Source: DSUN01 sp035527715 | GTDB taxonomy: Bacteria > Planctomycetota > PUPC01 > DSUN01 | Reading direction: 5' to 3' | Assembly (NCBI GenBank): GCA_035527715.1 | Contig: DATKZY010000156.1 | Location: 1 to 10,068 of the forward strand | DNA length: 10,068 nucleotides | Shown: piece by piece, positions 1 through 7,319 of the stretch | Position numbering within the stretch: the stretch's first letter is position 1 | Layout of the letters: every line of letters starts with the position of its first letter | Program-made: the position numbers and the translations under genes | Notes under the pieces: generated by a model | Seen by the model: only the letters and a program-made list of their open reading frames with translations | Told to the model about the DNA's origin: nothing | Database searches by the model: none

Positions 1-49
1 CGGCCACCTGTCTCGAAGGAGATTACACGCACCCGCCACGCCGGGGGGG
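1..49. other. Upstream edge, no gene seen
   Basis: I see no supportable coding sequence or RNA gene here. A 4-bp inverted repeat (TCTC 11-14 with GAGA 19-22) and a C-rich then G-rich stretch (32-49) are present. Both are too weak to name as a terminator. The stretch probably separates an upstream gene from the promoter at 50. Confidence 0.4.
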
Positions 50-78
50 TTGAATTGCCCTGTGGTTTGGGGTATAGT
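50..78 (+). promoter_or_regulatory. Sigma70-like promoter of the sppA-kinase-phosphatase run
   Basis: A -35 box TTGAAT (50-55, 4 of 6 consensus bases) and a -10 box TATAGT (73-78, 5 of 6) are separated by exactly 17 bases. Transcription would begin near 85, leaving a leader of about 48 bases before the sppA ATG at 133. The match stands out in very GC-rich DNA. It also argues against the longer reading frame from 55, which would begin inside the promoter. Inferred from pattern only. Confidence 0.6.
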
Positions 79-132
79 GAGCGGCGGCGTGCGTTGCCTG
101 GGAGGCAGGGCTGCAGGGCGAAGGGGCGCGGG

Positions 133-1908
133 ATGCGCATCAGCCGAAGCCGGGTGCCGGCGTGGGCCGTCGCAGCCGCGTGGGCGCTCGCGACAGGCGC
201 CGCGGCTGCCGAGGCCGCCAAGGGGGCCGAGGCCAGGACAGTGCGAGTCGTCGAGGTCCTGCTCCAGGGCGACATCGAGGAGCAGCGAGCCGTCGAGAAC
301 CCCTTCGGCCCGCGCAGCCACGTTCTGCGGGAGTACACCGCGTCGCTTCGCAAGGCCGCGAAGGACGACGAGGTGCACGGCGTCCTGCTGCGCCTGAACC
401 ACCCGGCGCTCGGCATGGCCAAGCTCCAGGAGCTGCGCGACGCCGTGGACGAGGTGAAGGCCGCCGGGAAACGCGTCTACTGCTATCTCGAGGCCTGCGG
501 CAACGCCGACTACCTGCTGGCCTGTTCGGCCGACCGCATCGGCTCGCCGCCGGGCGGCATGGTGCTCCTGACCGGCCTGCGCGCCCAGGCGACCTTTTTC
601 AAGGGCCTGCTCGACTGGGCGGGCATCCAGGCCGAGATCCTCCACTTCGGAAAACACAAATCCGCCGGCGAGTCCCTCACCCGCGACTCGATGTCCGAAG
701 AGAACCGCCAGGTGCTCAACGAGCTGCTCGACGACCTCTACGTGCAGTTCGTGGCCGTCATCGCCAAGGGGCGCAATCTCACCGAGCAAAAGGTCAAGGA
801 GACGATTGACAACGGCCCCTACTGCGCGAAGGACGCGCGGATCTATCACCTGGTGGACGAGGTGTCGTATTTCGACCAGTTTGTCGAGGCGATGGGCAAG
901 GACCTGGGGGGCAAGGTGACGCTCGTCAAGGGCTACCACCACCTGGGCGCCAGAGGCCCCGACCTCTCGGAGTTGAACCTGTTCAGCTTCTTCGCGGCGC
1001 TGAAGCCGAAGCCCGACATCCCGGCGACCGATCGCCCGAAAGTGGTGATCCTGTATGCCTCGGGCATGATCGTGATGGGGGAGGGCGGCGCGCTGCTGGG
1101 CACCGTCATCACGGCCGAGGCGCTTCAGCGGGCCTTCACGAAGATCCGCGAGAACCCCACCGTGCGGGCCGTGGTGCTGCGGGTGGACAGCCCCGGCGGC
1201 TCGGCGCTGGTGAGCGACCTCATCTGGCGCGAGGTCGAGCGCACGCAGAAGGCGGGCAAGCCGGTCGTCGCCTCGCTGTCCGACGTCGCGGCCTCAGGCG
1301 GCTACTACATCGCGATGGGCACCGACGCCATCGTGGCCCAGCCGGGCACCGTCACCGGCTCCATCGGCGTGCTGGGCGGCAAGGTGGTCCTGCGCGGGCT
1401 CTACGACAAGATCGGCCTGACGAAGGAGGTGTTCACGCGCGGCCGCAACGCCGCCCTGTTCTCGGACTACACGCCCTTCTCGGCCACCGAGCGCAAGCGG
1501 GTGGAAGCGCTGATGTCCGACATCTACAACGACTTCGTCCACAAGGCCGCCCTGGGGCGCAAGATGCCCCACGAGAAGATGCAGGAGCTGGCCACGGGCC
1601 GCGTGTGGACCGCGCGCGCCGCCAAGGAGCTGGGCCTGGTGGACGTCTTGGGCGGCCTCCGCGAGGCATACGACCTCGCCGTCGAGAAGGCCGGCCTGAA
1701 GGGCAAGGACGTGCAGCCCGTCGTCCTCCCCCGCGAGAAGAGCTTCCTCGAGGCGCTCCTGGCCCCGTCCGCCGGCGCGGTCCAGTCGCGCATCGCCGCC
1801 TCGCTGCCGGCCCCGATGCTGCGCTCGCTGCCCTACGCCGAGGTGCTGGCGTCGCTCGCCCGGGAGAACGTCCTGGCCCTCATGCCCTACTTCGTCGAGA
1901 TCCGGTAG
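133..1908 (+). CDS. sppA: Signal peptide peptidase SppA, long (67K-type) form
   Basis: Predicted serine protease of the SppA/S49 family, which degrades cleaved signal peptides in or at the cytoplasmic membrane. At 591 residues it has the two-domain length of the E. coli 67-kDa type rather than the short form of about 300. Residues 1-26 are a signal sequence or membrane anchor (MRISRSR, then an Ala/Trp-rich core). The first protease repeat carries the general-base lysine K176 in GKHKSAGE. The second carries DSPGGS and the nucleophile S388 in VAASGGYY, followed by GTVTGSIG and the C-terminal GRVWTARAAKELGLVD segment. In the E. coli enzyme, Lys209 and Ser409 form this dyad, so the protein looks active. 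ATG 133 is chosen because AAGGGG (121-126) lies 6 bases upstream and a hydrophobic N-terminus follows. The in-frame ATG at 55 lies within the promoter. The stop is one base from the kinase ATG, suggesting co-translation. Confidence 0.93.
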   Translation: MRISRSRVPAWAVAAAWALATGAAAAEAAKGAEARTVRVVEVLLQGDIEEQRAVENPFGPRSHVLREYTASLRKAAKDDEVHGVLLRLNHPALGMAKLQELRDAVDEVKAAGKRVYCYLEACGNADYLLACSADRIGSPPGGMVLLTGLRAQATFFKGLLDWAGIQAEILHFGKHKSAGESLTRDSMSEENRQVLNELLDDLYVQFVAVIAKGRNLTEQKVKETIDNGPYCAKDARIYHLVDEVSYFDQFVEAMGKDLGGKVTLVKGYHHLGARGPDLSELNLFSFFAALKPKPDIPATDRPKVVILYASGMIVMGEGGALLGTVITAEALQRAFTKIRENPTVRAVVLRVDSPGGSALVSDLIWREVERTQKAGKPVVASLSDVAASGGYYIAMGTDAIVAQPGTVTGSIGVLGGKVVLRGLYDKIGLTKEVFTRGRNAALFSDYTPFSATERKRVEALMSDIYNDFVHKAALGRKMPHEKMQELATGRVWTARAAKELGLVDVLGGLREAYDLAVEKAGLKGKDVQPVVLPREKSFLEALLAPSAGAVQSRIAASLPAPMLRSLPYAEVLASLARENVLALMPYFVEIR

Positions 1909-1909
1909 C

Positions 1910-4900
1910 ATGGCCAAGTCGGACAACGAGTTCGCCCTCATGGCCATCTCGATGAAGCTCCTCACGAAGGAGCAGGCGGAGGAGGGGCTCCGCCTCGTGG
2001 TCAAGGCCAAGGGGGTCGGGCTCGTCGAGACCCTGGCCGAGGTGCTCGTCAAGAAGGGCTATCTGAACCGCGCGCAGGAAGCCGCCGTCGCCCAGGCCCT
2101 CAACCAGCCGCGCGTCAGCCGCATCGGCAAGTACCACCTCATCGCCCGCATCGGCCAGGGCGGCATGGGCACCGTCTACAAGGCGAAGCAGGAGAGCCTC
2201 GACAAGATCGTCGCCCTCAAGGTCATGGCCCCCAGCCTGGCCCGGCAGCGCGACTTCGTCGTCCGCTTCATCCGCGAGGCCCAGGCGTCGGGGAAGCTCA
2301 ATCACCCCAACGTCGTCCTCGCCATAGACGCCGGCGAGGCCGATGGCTACTACTACTTCGCCATGGAGTTCGTGGATGGCGAGAGCCTGATGCACGTCCT
2401 GGAGCGCGAGGGGAAGGTGCCCGAGCGCCGCGCCCTGGAGATCACGGCCGCCGTCGCCGCCGGCCTCGGGCACGCCCACGACAACGGGATCGTCCACCGC
2501 GACATCAAGCCGGCGAACATCTTTCTCACCCGGGACGGCACGCCGAAGCTGGGCGACCTGGGCCTCGCCAAAGAGATTCGCACCGACAAGAGTCTCACCC
2601 AGGCCGGCATCCCGGTCGGCACCCCGTACTACATCTCGCCCGAGCAGGCGCGCGGCGAGGAGGACGTGGACGGGCGGGCCGACCTCTACGCTCTCGGCGC
2701 CACCCTCTACCGCGTGGTGGCGGGCGACGTGCCCTACGAAGGCGCCACCGGCGCCATCGTGATGACCAAGCACCTCAACGACCCGATCCCCGACGCGCGC
2801 AAGACCACGCCCGGCCTCTCCGATGCCTGCGTCGCCATCATCCACCACTGCATGCAGAAGCGGCGCGAGGACCGCTACCGCACCGCCAAGCAGCTCCGGG
2901 AGGACATCCTGCTGGCCCTGGCCGGCAAGCCGCTGCGCTATGCCTCGAGGCCTTCGCCGCGGGCGGCGCCACTGGCTGATCGTTTGGCGCAGCGGCAGGC
3001 CGAGGCCGCCGCCGCCCGCAAGAGGATGCTCATCGCCGGCGGCGCGGTCGGAGCGCTTCTCGTCGCGATCCTCTTCGTCGTCCTCCTCACGTCGGGCAGG
3101 AGAGGGCAGCCGCCCCAGGCCGTCGCCCAGAAGCCGAAGGCGACCACGGCACAGCCCGTGGGACCCAAGACGCCGAAGAAGGCCCCGCCCAAGACCTCCA
3201 CGCCGGTGAAGACCGTGGCCAAGCCCGATGCCACGGCCGTGCTCGGGGAGCTCAAGGCATTCGCCGCCGAGTCCGACGACCGCGCCGGGGTCGAGAAGCG
3301 CCTCCGCGACTTCTGCCTCGACCCGCGGTTCGCCGGCTCCAGGGAGGCGGCGCAGGCGAAGGCGTTGCTGGCGGAGCTCAAGGCCCGCTGGAAGGAGGAG
3401 GACGACTTGAGGGCCGCCGTCGCGGAGCATATCAAGCAGCAGCGCTTCGCCGAGGCCCGCGCGGCCCTCGACATGCCGCCCCTCAAGGAGAAGTCCGAGA
3501 AGACGAAAGCCCTCCTCGAGGACCTCGCCGCCCAGGTGAAGCGGGCCGCCGCCGAACACGTCGCCGCCGAGAACAGCAAGGGCGAGGAACTGCTCCGCCA
3601 GGGCGACCTCTTGGGGGCCAGGAAGCTCTACGAGCGGCTGGCGAAGCTCGGCCTCCCCGAGGCCACCGAGGTCGGCCAGGGCGCGCTCAAGAAGCTCGCC
3701 GAGCTGGCCGCCGCGCGCGACCGACGGGCCGCACAGAGCGCCTTCGCCAGCGTCGTCGCCCAGGCGAAGCCGCTGCTCGACGCGGGAAAGCTCCAGGAGG
3801 CCCGCGCGCTCTTCGACCCGGCAAAGGCCGAGGGCAACAAGGCGCTCGCCGACCTCCTGGCGGCCGGGCAGGGCGACCTGGACCGCCTGGCCGCCCTCTT
3901 CGACGAGGTGACCCGCGAGCTCGCCGAGCGCGCGGCCAACAAGCAGATGGCGCGCATCCGCGGCATCGGCAGAACCATCTCCAGCGTCGGGGACGGCGTG
4001 GTGCACTGCACCGGCGGCAGCTTCCCCATCCACCAGTTGAGGGCGGTGGACCTGGGGGACCTGGCCTGCCTCAAGGGCAAGGAGGTCCTGCTCGCCCTCC
4101 TCGAGCTCTACCGCGGCGAATGCGCCGCTGCCACCGCGCTCCTCGACCAGCACGCGCCCAAACCCCCGGACGCCGCCGCCGCCCGCTGGCGCCAGCAGAT
4201 CCAATGGGTCGAGGCCCTCGCCAAGGAGGGCCAGGCCGCCGAGCTCCTCGCGGAGGCCAGCAAGCTTGCCGACCAGAGCAAGTGGAAAGAGGCCACCGAC
4301 GCCCTCACCCGGCTCGGCGAGCAGTGCGGCGACACCGCATTCGCCGAGAAGCACCGAGTCGAGATCGGCGGCCTCTGCAAGCGAGTCGCCGACGCCGTCG
4401 CCGCCACCGTCCGCAAGGAAGAGCAGCCCAAGCCCTTCATTGATGTCACCGAGAAGTGCCCCGACCTCGCCAAGGCGTTCAAAGCCCACAAGATGGCCGG
4501 CGGCTGGGTGGTGGACATCAATAACGATGGCCTGCTCGACATCGCGCTCGACATACGCCGCAGGCCGGGAGAGTCGCGCCTCGTGCCCGTATTCTTCAAT
4601 GAGACCCAGCCCGGCAGCAAGGAGCTCGTCTTCACCAACGCCACCCAACAGGTCGGCCTCGACACCGGCGACGAGCCGATCTGCTGGGCCGACCTGGACG
4701 GGGACGGCGACCTCGACGTGGTGTGCCGCGGCCTGTGGGGCGCCGGCCCGAGGGCCGACGGGGCCAAGCTCGCCCTCTACGAGAACACGGGCAAGGGCTC
4801 GCCGCTGTTCCGCCTCGACCCGGCGCGCTGCCTCGTGGCCGAGTTGGGCCAGGCCCCCGGCCAGGCCAACTACGGCTTCGCCAACATCGCCGTCCTCGAC

Positions 4901-5953
4901 GCCAACTGCGACGGCCGCCCCGACATCATCGGGCACTTCGTGGGCCAGATGCGTACCCTGTGCCTCTTCGGCTCCCGGCCCAGGCCCTTCGTCTTCGACG
5001 ACGTCACCGAGGCCGCCGGCTTCGTCGTCCGCAAGGGCCGACAGGTCGAGGCCCCGGCCTTCCTGAACGACACCGCGTGGCTCCAGTACGTGGCGTTGGA
5101 TTACGACGGCGACGACCGGTCCGACGTGCTGCTGACGGGGGTCTCGGCCACGTTGCTGCACAATGGCCGGCGCGGCTTCGCGCCGGCAGCGGGCGCCCCC
5201 GTGAAACTCGACACCTATGTCTCCCCCGCCAGCGGGAACAGCCCCATCATCATCCCCGCCGTCGCCGACTACAATAACGACGGGCTGGTGGACATCTTCG
5301 TGCCCCAGAAGGGCAAGAACCTCCTCCTGCAGAACACGGGCGACGGGAAGTTCGTGGACGCCATGCACACCACCGGCCCCATGGCCACGCACGAGGACGA
5401 GAGCCTGTGGGCCACCTGGGCCGACGTGAACGACGACGGGCTGCTCGACCTCTTTGTGTGCAACGCTGCCACGCGCAACCGCCTCTACATCCAGAAGAGC
5501 AATCGCGCGTTCATTGACAACGCGCCCGAGTACGGCGTCGCCGGCGAGATGGGCGAGAAGACCAACTTTGCCGTCTTCGCCGACCTCGACCGCGACGGCG
5601 ACCTCGACATGATTGTGTTCCGCGAGAGCGGCCACAGCCAGGCGCTCCTGAACCCCTACGTCGAGGGCGACAACCGCTACTACCTCAGCGTCATCGTCCG
5701 CACCCGCCTCGGAGCCACCGGCGCCAAGGTTTACCTCCTGCGCCTCGCGGACCAGGCGGTCGTGGGCCTCCAGCAGGTCGGTCGCGTCGAGGGCTTCAAC
5801 CGCCAGACCCCCTTCGAGGCGTTCTTCGGCGTGGCCGCCGCGGGGGAGTACGGGGTCAAGGCCGTCCTCAGCAACGGCTCGGTCATCCGCCAGAAGGTCA
5901 CCGTCAAGCCCAATGCCCGGAACGTACTCGTGATCGGACGCGAGCCCGACTGA
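1910..5953 (+). CDS. Transmembrane Ser/Thr protein kinase with TPR-like and seven-bladed FG-GAP exterior
   Basis: A 1347-residue Hanks/PknB-type kinase. Residues 1-72 form a small helical domain with no name I can give. The kinase domain (about 76-336) has IGQGGMGTVY (81-90), ATP lysine K104, helix-C E123, HRD ending at catalytic D198, N203, metal-binding D216 (DLG in place of DFG), activation-loop T230 and GTPYYISPEQ. All catalytic residues are present. A single membrane segment (about 373-394) follows, then a Pro/Lys-rich linker (to about 440) and a long helical, TPR-like region (about 440-845). Seven DxDxDG-type calcium loops begin at D869, D928, D997, D1064, D1120, D1172 and D1225, spaced 52-69 residues. 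That count fits a full integrin-like seven-bladed propeller. The last about 95 residues resemble an ASPIC/UnbV domain (TGAKVYL, then a phenylalanine-rich stretch, then SNGSVIRQKV). The kinase should be cytoplasmic and the rest outside. The start lacks a clear ribosome site and is one base after the sppA stop, so coupling is likely. The ligand is unknown. Confidence 0.93.
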   Translation: MAKSDNEFALMAISMKLLTKEQAEEGLRLVVKAKGVGLVETLAEVLVKKGYLNRAQEAAVAQALNQPRVSRIGKYHLIARIGQGGMGTVYKAKQESLDKIVALKVMAPSLARQRDFVVRFIREAQASGKLNHPNVVLAIDAGEADGYYYFAMEFVDGESLMHVLEREGKVPERRALEITAAVAAGLGHAHDNGIVHRDIKPANIFLTRDGTPKLGDLGLAKEIRTDKSLTQAGIPVGTPYYISPEQARGEEDVDGRADLYALGATLYRVVAGDVPYEGATGAIVMTKHLNDPIPDARKTTPGLSDACVAIIHHCMQKRREDRYRTAKQLREDILLALAGKPLRYASRPSPRAAPLADRLAQRQAEAAAARKRMLIAGGAVGALLVAILFVVLLTSGRRGQPPQAVAQKPKATTAQPVGPKTPKKAPPKTSTPVKTVAKPDATAVLGELKAFAAESDDRAGVEKRLRDFCLDPRFAGSREAAQAKALLAELKARWKEEDDLRAAVAEHIKQQRFAEARAALDMPPLKEKSEKTKALLEDLAAQVKRAAAEHVAAENSKGEELLRQGDLLGARKLYERLAKLGLPEATEVGQGALKKLAELAAARDRRAAQSAFASVVAQAKPLLDAGKLQEARALFDPAKAEGNKALADLLAAGQGDLDRLAALFDEVTRELAERAANKQMARIRGIGRTISSVGDGVVHCTGGSFPIHQLRAVDLGDLACLKGKEVLLALLELYRGECAAATALLDQHAPKPPDAAAARWRQQIQWVEALAKEGQAAELLAEASKLADQSKWKEATDALTRLGEQCGDTAFAEKHRVEIGGLCKRVADAVAATVRKEEQPKPFIDVTEKCPDLAKAFKAHKMAGGWVVDINNDGLLDIALDIRRRPGESRLVPVFFNETQPGSKELVFTNATQQVGLDTGDEPICWADLDGDGDLDVVCRGLWGAGPRADGAKLALYENTGKGSPLFRLDPARCLVAELGQAPGQANYGFANIAVLDANCDGRPDIIGHFVGQMRTLCLFGSRPRPFVFDDVTEAAGFVVRKGRQVEAPAFLNDTAWLQYVALDYDGDDRSDVLLTGVSATLLHNGRRGFAPAAGAPVKLDTYVSPASGNSPIIIPAVADYNNDGLVDIFVPQKGKNLLLQNTGDGKFVDAMHTTGPMATHEDESLWATWADVNDDGLLDLFVCNAATRNRLYIQKSNRAFIDNAPEYGVAGEMGEKTNFAVFADLDRDGDLDMIVFRESGHSQALLNPYVEGDNRYYLSVIVRTRLGATGAKVYLLRLADQAVVGLQQVGRVEGFNRQTPFEAFFGVAAAGEYGVKAVLSNGSVIRQKVTVKPNARNVLVIGREPD

Positions 5954-5964
5954 GCCCTGTTCCC

Positions 5965-5974
5965 CACCATGGTG
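5965..5974. repeat. 10-bp perfect palindrome in kinase-phosphatase gap
   Basis: CACCATGGTG is self-complementary and lies 12 bases after the kinase stop. A second palindrome, CCCCGGGG, is at 5990-5997. There is no T-run, so I do not call a terminator. The 67-base gap otherwise contains only the GGAG (6008-6011) that serves the next gene. Read-through from kinase to phosphatase seems likely. An operator or a chance palindrome are both possible. Confidence 0.3.
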
Positions 5975-6020
5975 TCGCCCCCCCTCTGCCCCCGGGGCCG
6001 CGGCAACGGAGCTCGGGCGC

Positions 6021-6647
6021 ATGAAACGCAAGCGCACTCCTGAGGCCGTCCTCACCATGCTCTGGGTCGCCGCGGCCATCTACTTCGGCGCCAAGAGCCT
6101 CGAGCCCCGCGACGAGGATGAGGACCTCGACCTGTTGCCCATCCCGAACATCCCCTCCGAGCTCCCAGGCGTGCCCAACTTCTTCCGCGTGTCCGAGGAC
6201 CTCCTCCGTGGCGCCCAGCCTTCCGCTACCGGCTTTCGCGCCCTCAAGGCCGTCGGCGTGAAGACCATCCTCAACCTACGACACTATCACTCCGACCGCT
6301 GGATGCTCGACAAGATCGCTCTCGACTACGAGCACGTGGACATCAAGTCCTGGAGCATCTACGGCGGCCACGTCCTCCGCTTCCTCGAGATCGCCACCGA
6401 CAAGTCCCGCACCCCCGTCTTCATCCACTGCCACGACGGCATCGGCCGCACCGGAGCCCTCTGCGCCATGTACCGCATCGTCGTCCAGGGCTGGAGCCGC
6501 GACGACGCGATCCGCGAAATGCGAGAGGCCGGCCCCTGGGAGGAGAAATGGTTCAACAAGGTCGTGGGGCGCCTGGACGACATGGATGTGGACCAGATGC
6601 GTAGGGCCCTCGGCTTGCCGAAGCCCAAGGAGCCGGTGAAGCCATGA
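6021..6647 (+). CDS. TpbA-like dual-specificity/tyrosine phosphatase, membrane-anchored, copy 1
   Basis: A 208-residue protein phosphatase of the cysteine-dependent (PTP/DSP) class. The signature HCHDGIGRTG places nucleophile C137 and phosphate-binding R143. It is followed by a YRIVVQGWSRDDAIREM helix that resembles the periplasmic phosphatase TpbA of Pseudomonas. D107, 30 residues before the cysteine, is a candidate general acid, but this loop is not clear enough to be sure. The N-terminus (MKRKR, then a hydrophobic run at 9-24) predicts a positive-inside membrane anchor, with an acidic DEDEDLD stretch after it. The catalytic domain should therefore be outside the cytoplasm. ATG 6021 has GGAG 9 bases upstream. 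The gene lies 67 bases after the kinase and its end overlaps the next phosphatase gene, so it probably belongs to the same operon. Substrate unknown. Confidence 0.88.
   Translation: MKRKRTPEAVLTMLWVAAAIYFGAKSLEPRDEDEDLDLLPIPNIPSELPGVPNFFRVSEDLLRGAQPSATGFRALKAVGVKTILNLRHYHSDRWMLDKIALDYEHVDIKSWSIYGGHVLRFLEIATDKSRTPVFIHCHDGIGRTGALCAMYRIVVQGWSRDDAIREMREAGPWEEKWFNKVVGRLDDMDVDQMRRALGLPKPKEPVKP
6627..6632 (+). promoter_or_regulatory. Ribosome site of second phosphatase, inside the first
   Basis: AAGGAG lies 11 bases before ATG 6644, within the end of the preceding gene. The ATG overlaps that gene's TGA stop (ATGA, 6644-6647). This supports the chosen start and translational coupling of the two phosphatases. 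Confidence 0.65.
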
Positions 6648-7258
6648 CACGAAAGCTCTGCCCCGCGGTGTCGCTCGCCCTCACCTGGCTCCTCACGGGC
6701 CTCTACTTCGCTCACTGCGACGCCCAGCCGGACGCGGCGGGCCGCCCCGAGGCCTGGGCCCAGCGCCTTTCGCGGACCGGGCTGCCGAACCTCCACAAGG
6801 TCTCGGACGGCCTTTACCGCGGCGCCCAACCCTCCGCCCTCGGCGTGCAGGAGCTGAAGAAGATGGGCGTCAAGACCATCGTCAACCTCCGCTCCGCCCA
6901 CTCCGACGCCGACTTCCTCGGCGACGCCGGCCTCGCCTGCGTGGCCATCCCCATGAGCGCCTGGCACCCCGAGACCGAGGACGTGGTGGACTTCCTCAAG
7001 ATTGCGACCGACAAGGGCCGCACCCCCGTCTTCGTCCACTGCCAGCACGGGGCCGACCGCACGGGCATGGTCTGCGCCGTCTACCGCATCGTCGTCCAGG
7101 GCTGGACCAGGGACGACGCGATCCGCGAGATGACCCAGGGCGGCTTCGGGCACCACCCCATCTTCCGAGACCTGTCCAGCTTCCTCCGCGACCTCGATGT
7201 CGATGCCCTCCGGAAGGCCGCGGGGCTTACCGGCGAGCCCGGCCCAGGACGCAAGTAG
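6644..7258 (+). CDS. TpbA-like dual-specificity phosphatase, secreted or anchored, copy 2
   Basis: A 204-residue paralogue of the preceding phosphatase. Shared blocks include RGAQPSA, GVKTI-NLR, FL-IATDK-RTPVF-HC and YRIVVQGW-RDDAIREM. The active-site loop is HCQHGADRTG, with nucleophile C133 and R139, so catalysis looks intact. The loop differs from copy 1 (QHGAD versus HDGIG), as does the segment before it (MSAWHPETED versus KSWSIYGGH), suggesting different substrates or acid residues. Residues 5-23 form a hydrophobic signal or anchor (TRKLCP, then a Leu-rich core). C25 follows FAH, which is not a proper lipobox. Export to the periplasmic side is inferred. The start overlaps the stop of copy 1 by ATGA. 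A tandem duplication within the operon is the simplest origin. Confidence 0.88.
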   Translation: MTRKLCPAVSLALTWLLTGLYFAHCDAQPDAAGRPEAWAQRLSRTGLPNLHKVSDGLYRGAQPSALGVQELKKMGVKTIVNLRSAHSDADFLGDAGLACVAIPMSAWHPETEDVVDFLKIATDKGRTPVFVHCQHGADRTGMVCAVYRIVVQGWTRDDAIREMTQGGFGHHPIFRDLSSFLRDLDVDALRKAAGLTGEPGPGRK

Positions 7259-7259
7259 G

Positions 7260-7277
7260 GCGTGCATACTTGCACGC
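7260..7277 (+). other. Perfect 7-bp hairpin just after the second phosphatase
   Basis: GCGTGCA (7260-7266) pairs fully with TGCACGC (7271-7277) around a four-base loop TACT. It begins one base after the stop codon at 7256-7258. No T-run follows, so it is not a standard intrinsic terminator. It may protect the upstream mRNA 3' end, cause pausing, or uncouple translation of the URO-D gene. Confidence 0.5.
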
Positions 7278-7283
7278 GGAATC

Positions 7284-7301
7284 GAGGACGAGGACGAGGA
7301 C
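7284..7301 (+). repeat. Three tandem GAGGAC hexamers before the URO-D gene
   Basis: GAGGAC is repeated exactly three times (7284-7289, 7290-7295, 7296-7301) between the hairpin and the ribosome site. This is a simple repeat prone to slippage. Copy-number change would alter leader length by 6 bases at a time. It lies outside the coding region if translation starts at 7320. Confidence 0.55.
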
Positions 7302-7307
7302 GATGAG

Positions 7308-7313
7308 AAGGAG
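7308..7313 (+). promoter_or_regulatory. Strong ribosome site that sets the URO-D gene start at TTG 7320
   Basis: AAGGAG is followed by a 6-base spacer (7314-7319) and TTG 7320-7322. This is the best ribosome site near the start of the gene. The alternative ATG at 7347 lacks one, and the longest frame (from 7197) would begin inside the phosphatase gene. Confidence 0.65.
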
Positions 7314-7319
7314 ACACCC

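Noticed and set aside
55..132. Longer N-terminus for SppA from ATG 55
   Set aside because: It would begin inside the promoter boxes, has no ribosome site, and places 26 charged residues before an otherwise ordinary signal sequence.
1880..6079. A 1399-codon open frame on the minus strand, opposite the kinase gene
   Set aside because: Its translation is a low-complexity run of Gly, Ala, Leu, Glu, Val and His without domains. It mirrors the very high third-position GC of the kinase gene, whose own frame shows clear catalytic motifs.
6644..6730. Lipoprotein signal in the second phosphatase at Cys25
   Set aside because: The residues before the cysteine are FAH, with no Leu at -3 and no Gly, Ala or Ser at -1, so a lipobox is not supported. 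A plain signal or anchor is more likely.
7197..7319. Longer N-terminus for the URO-D-family protein from 7197
   Set aside because: It lies within the end of the phosphatase gene and then reads through the hairpin and GAGGAC repeats. The ribosome site at 7308-7313 points to TTG 7320.
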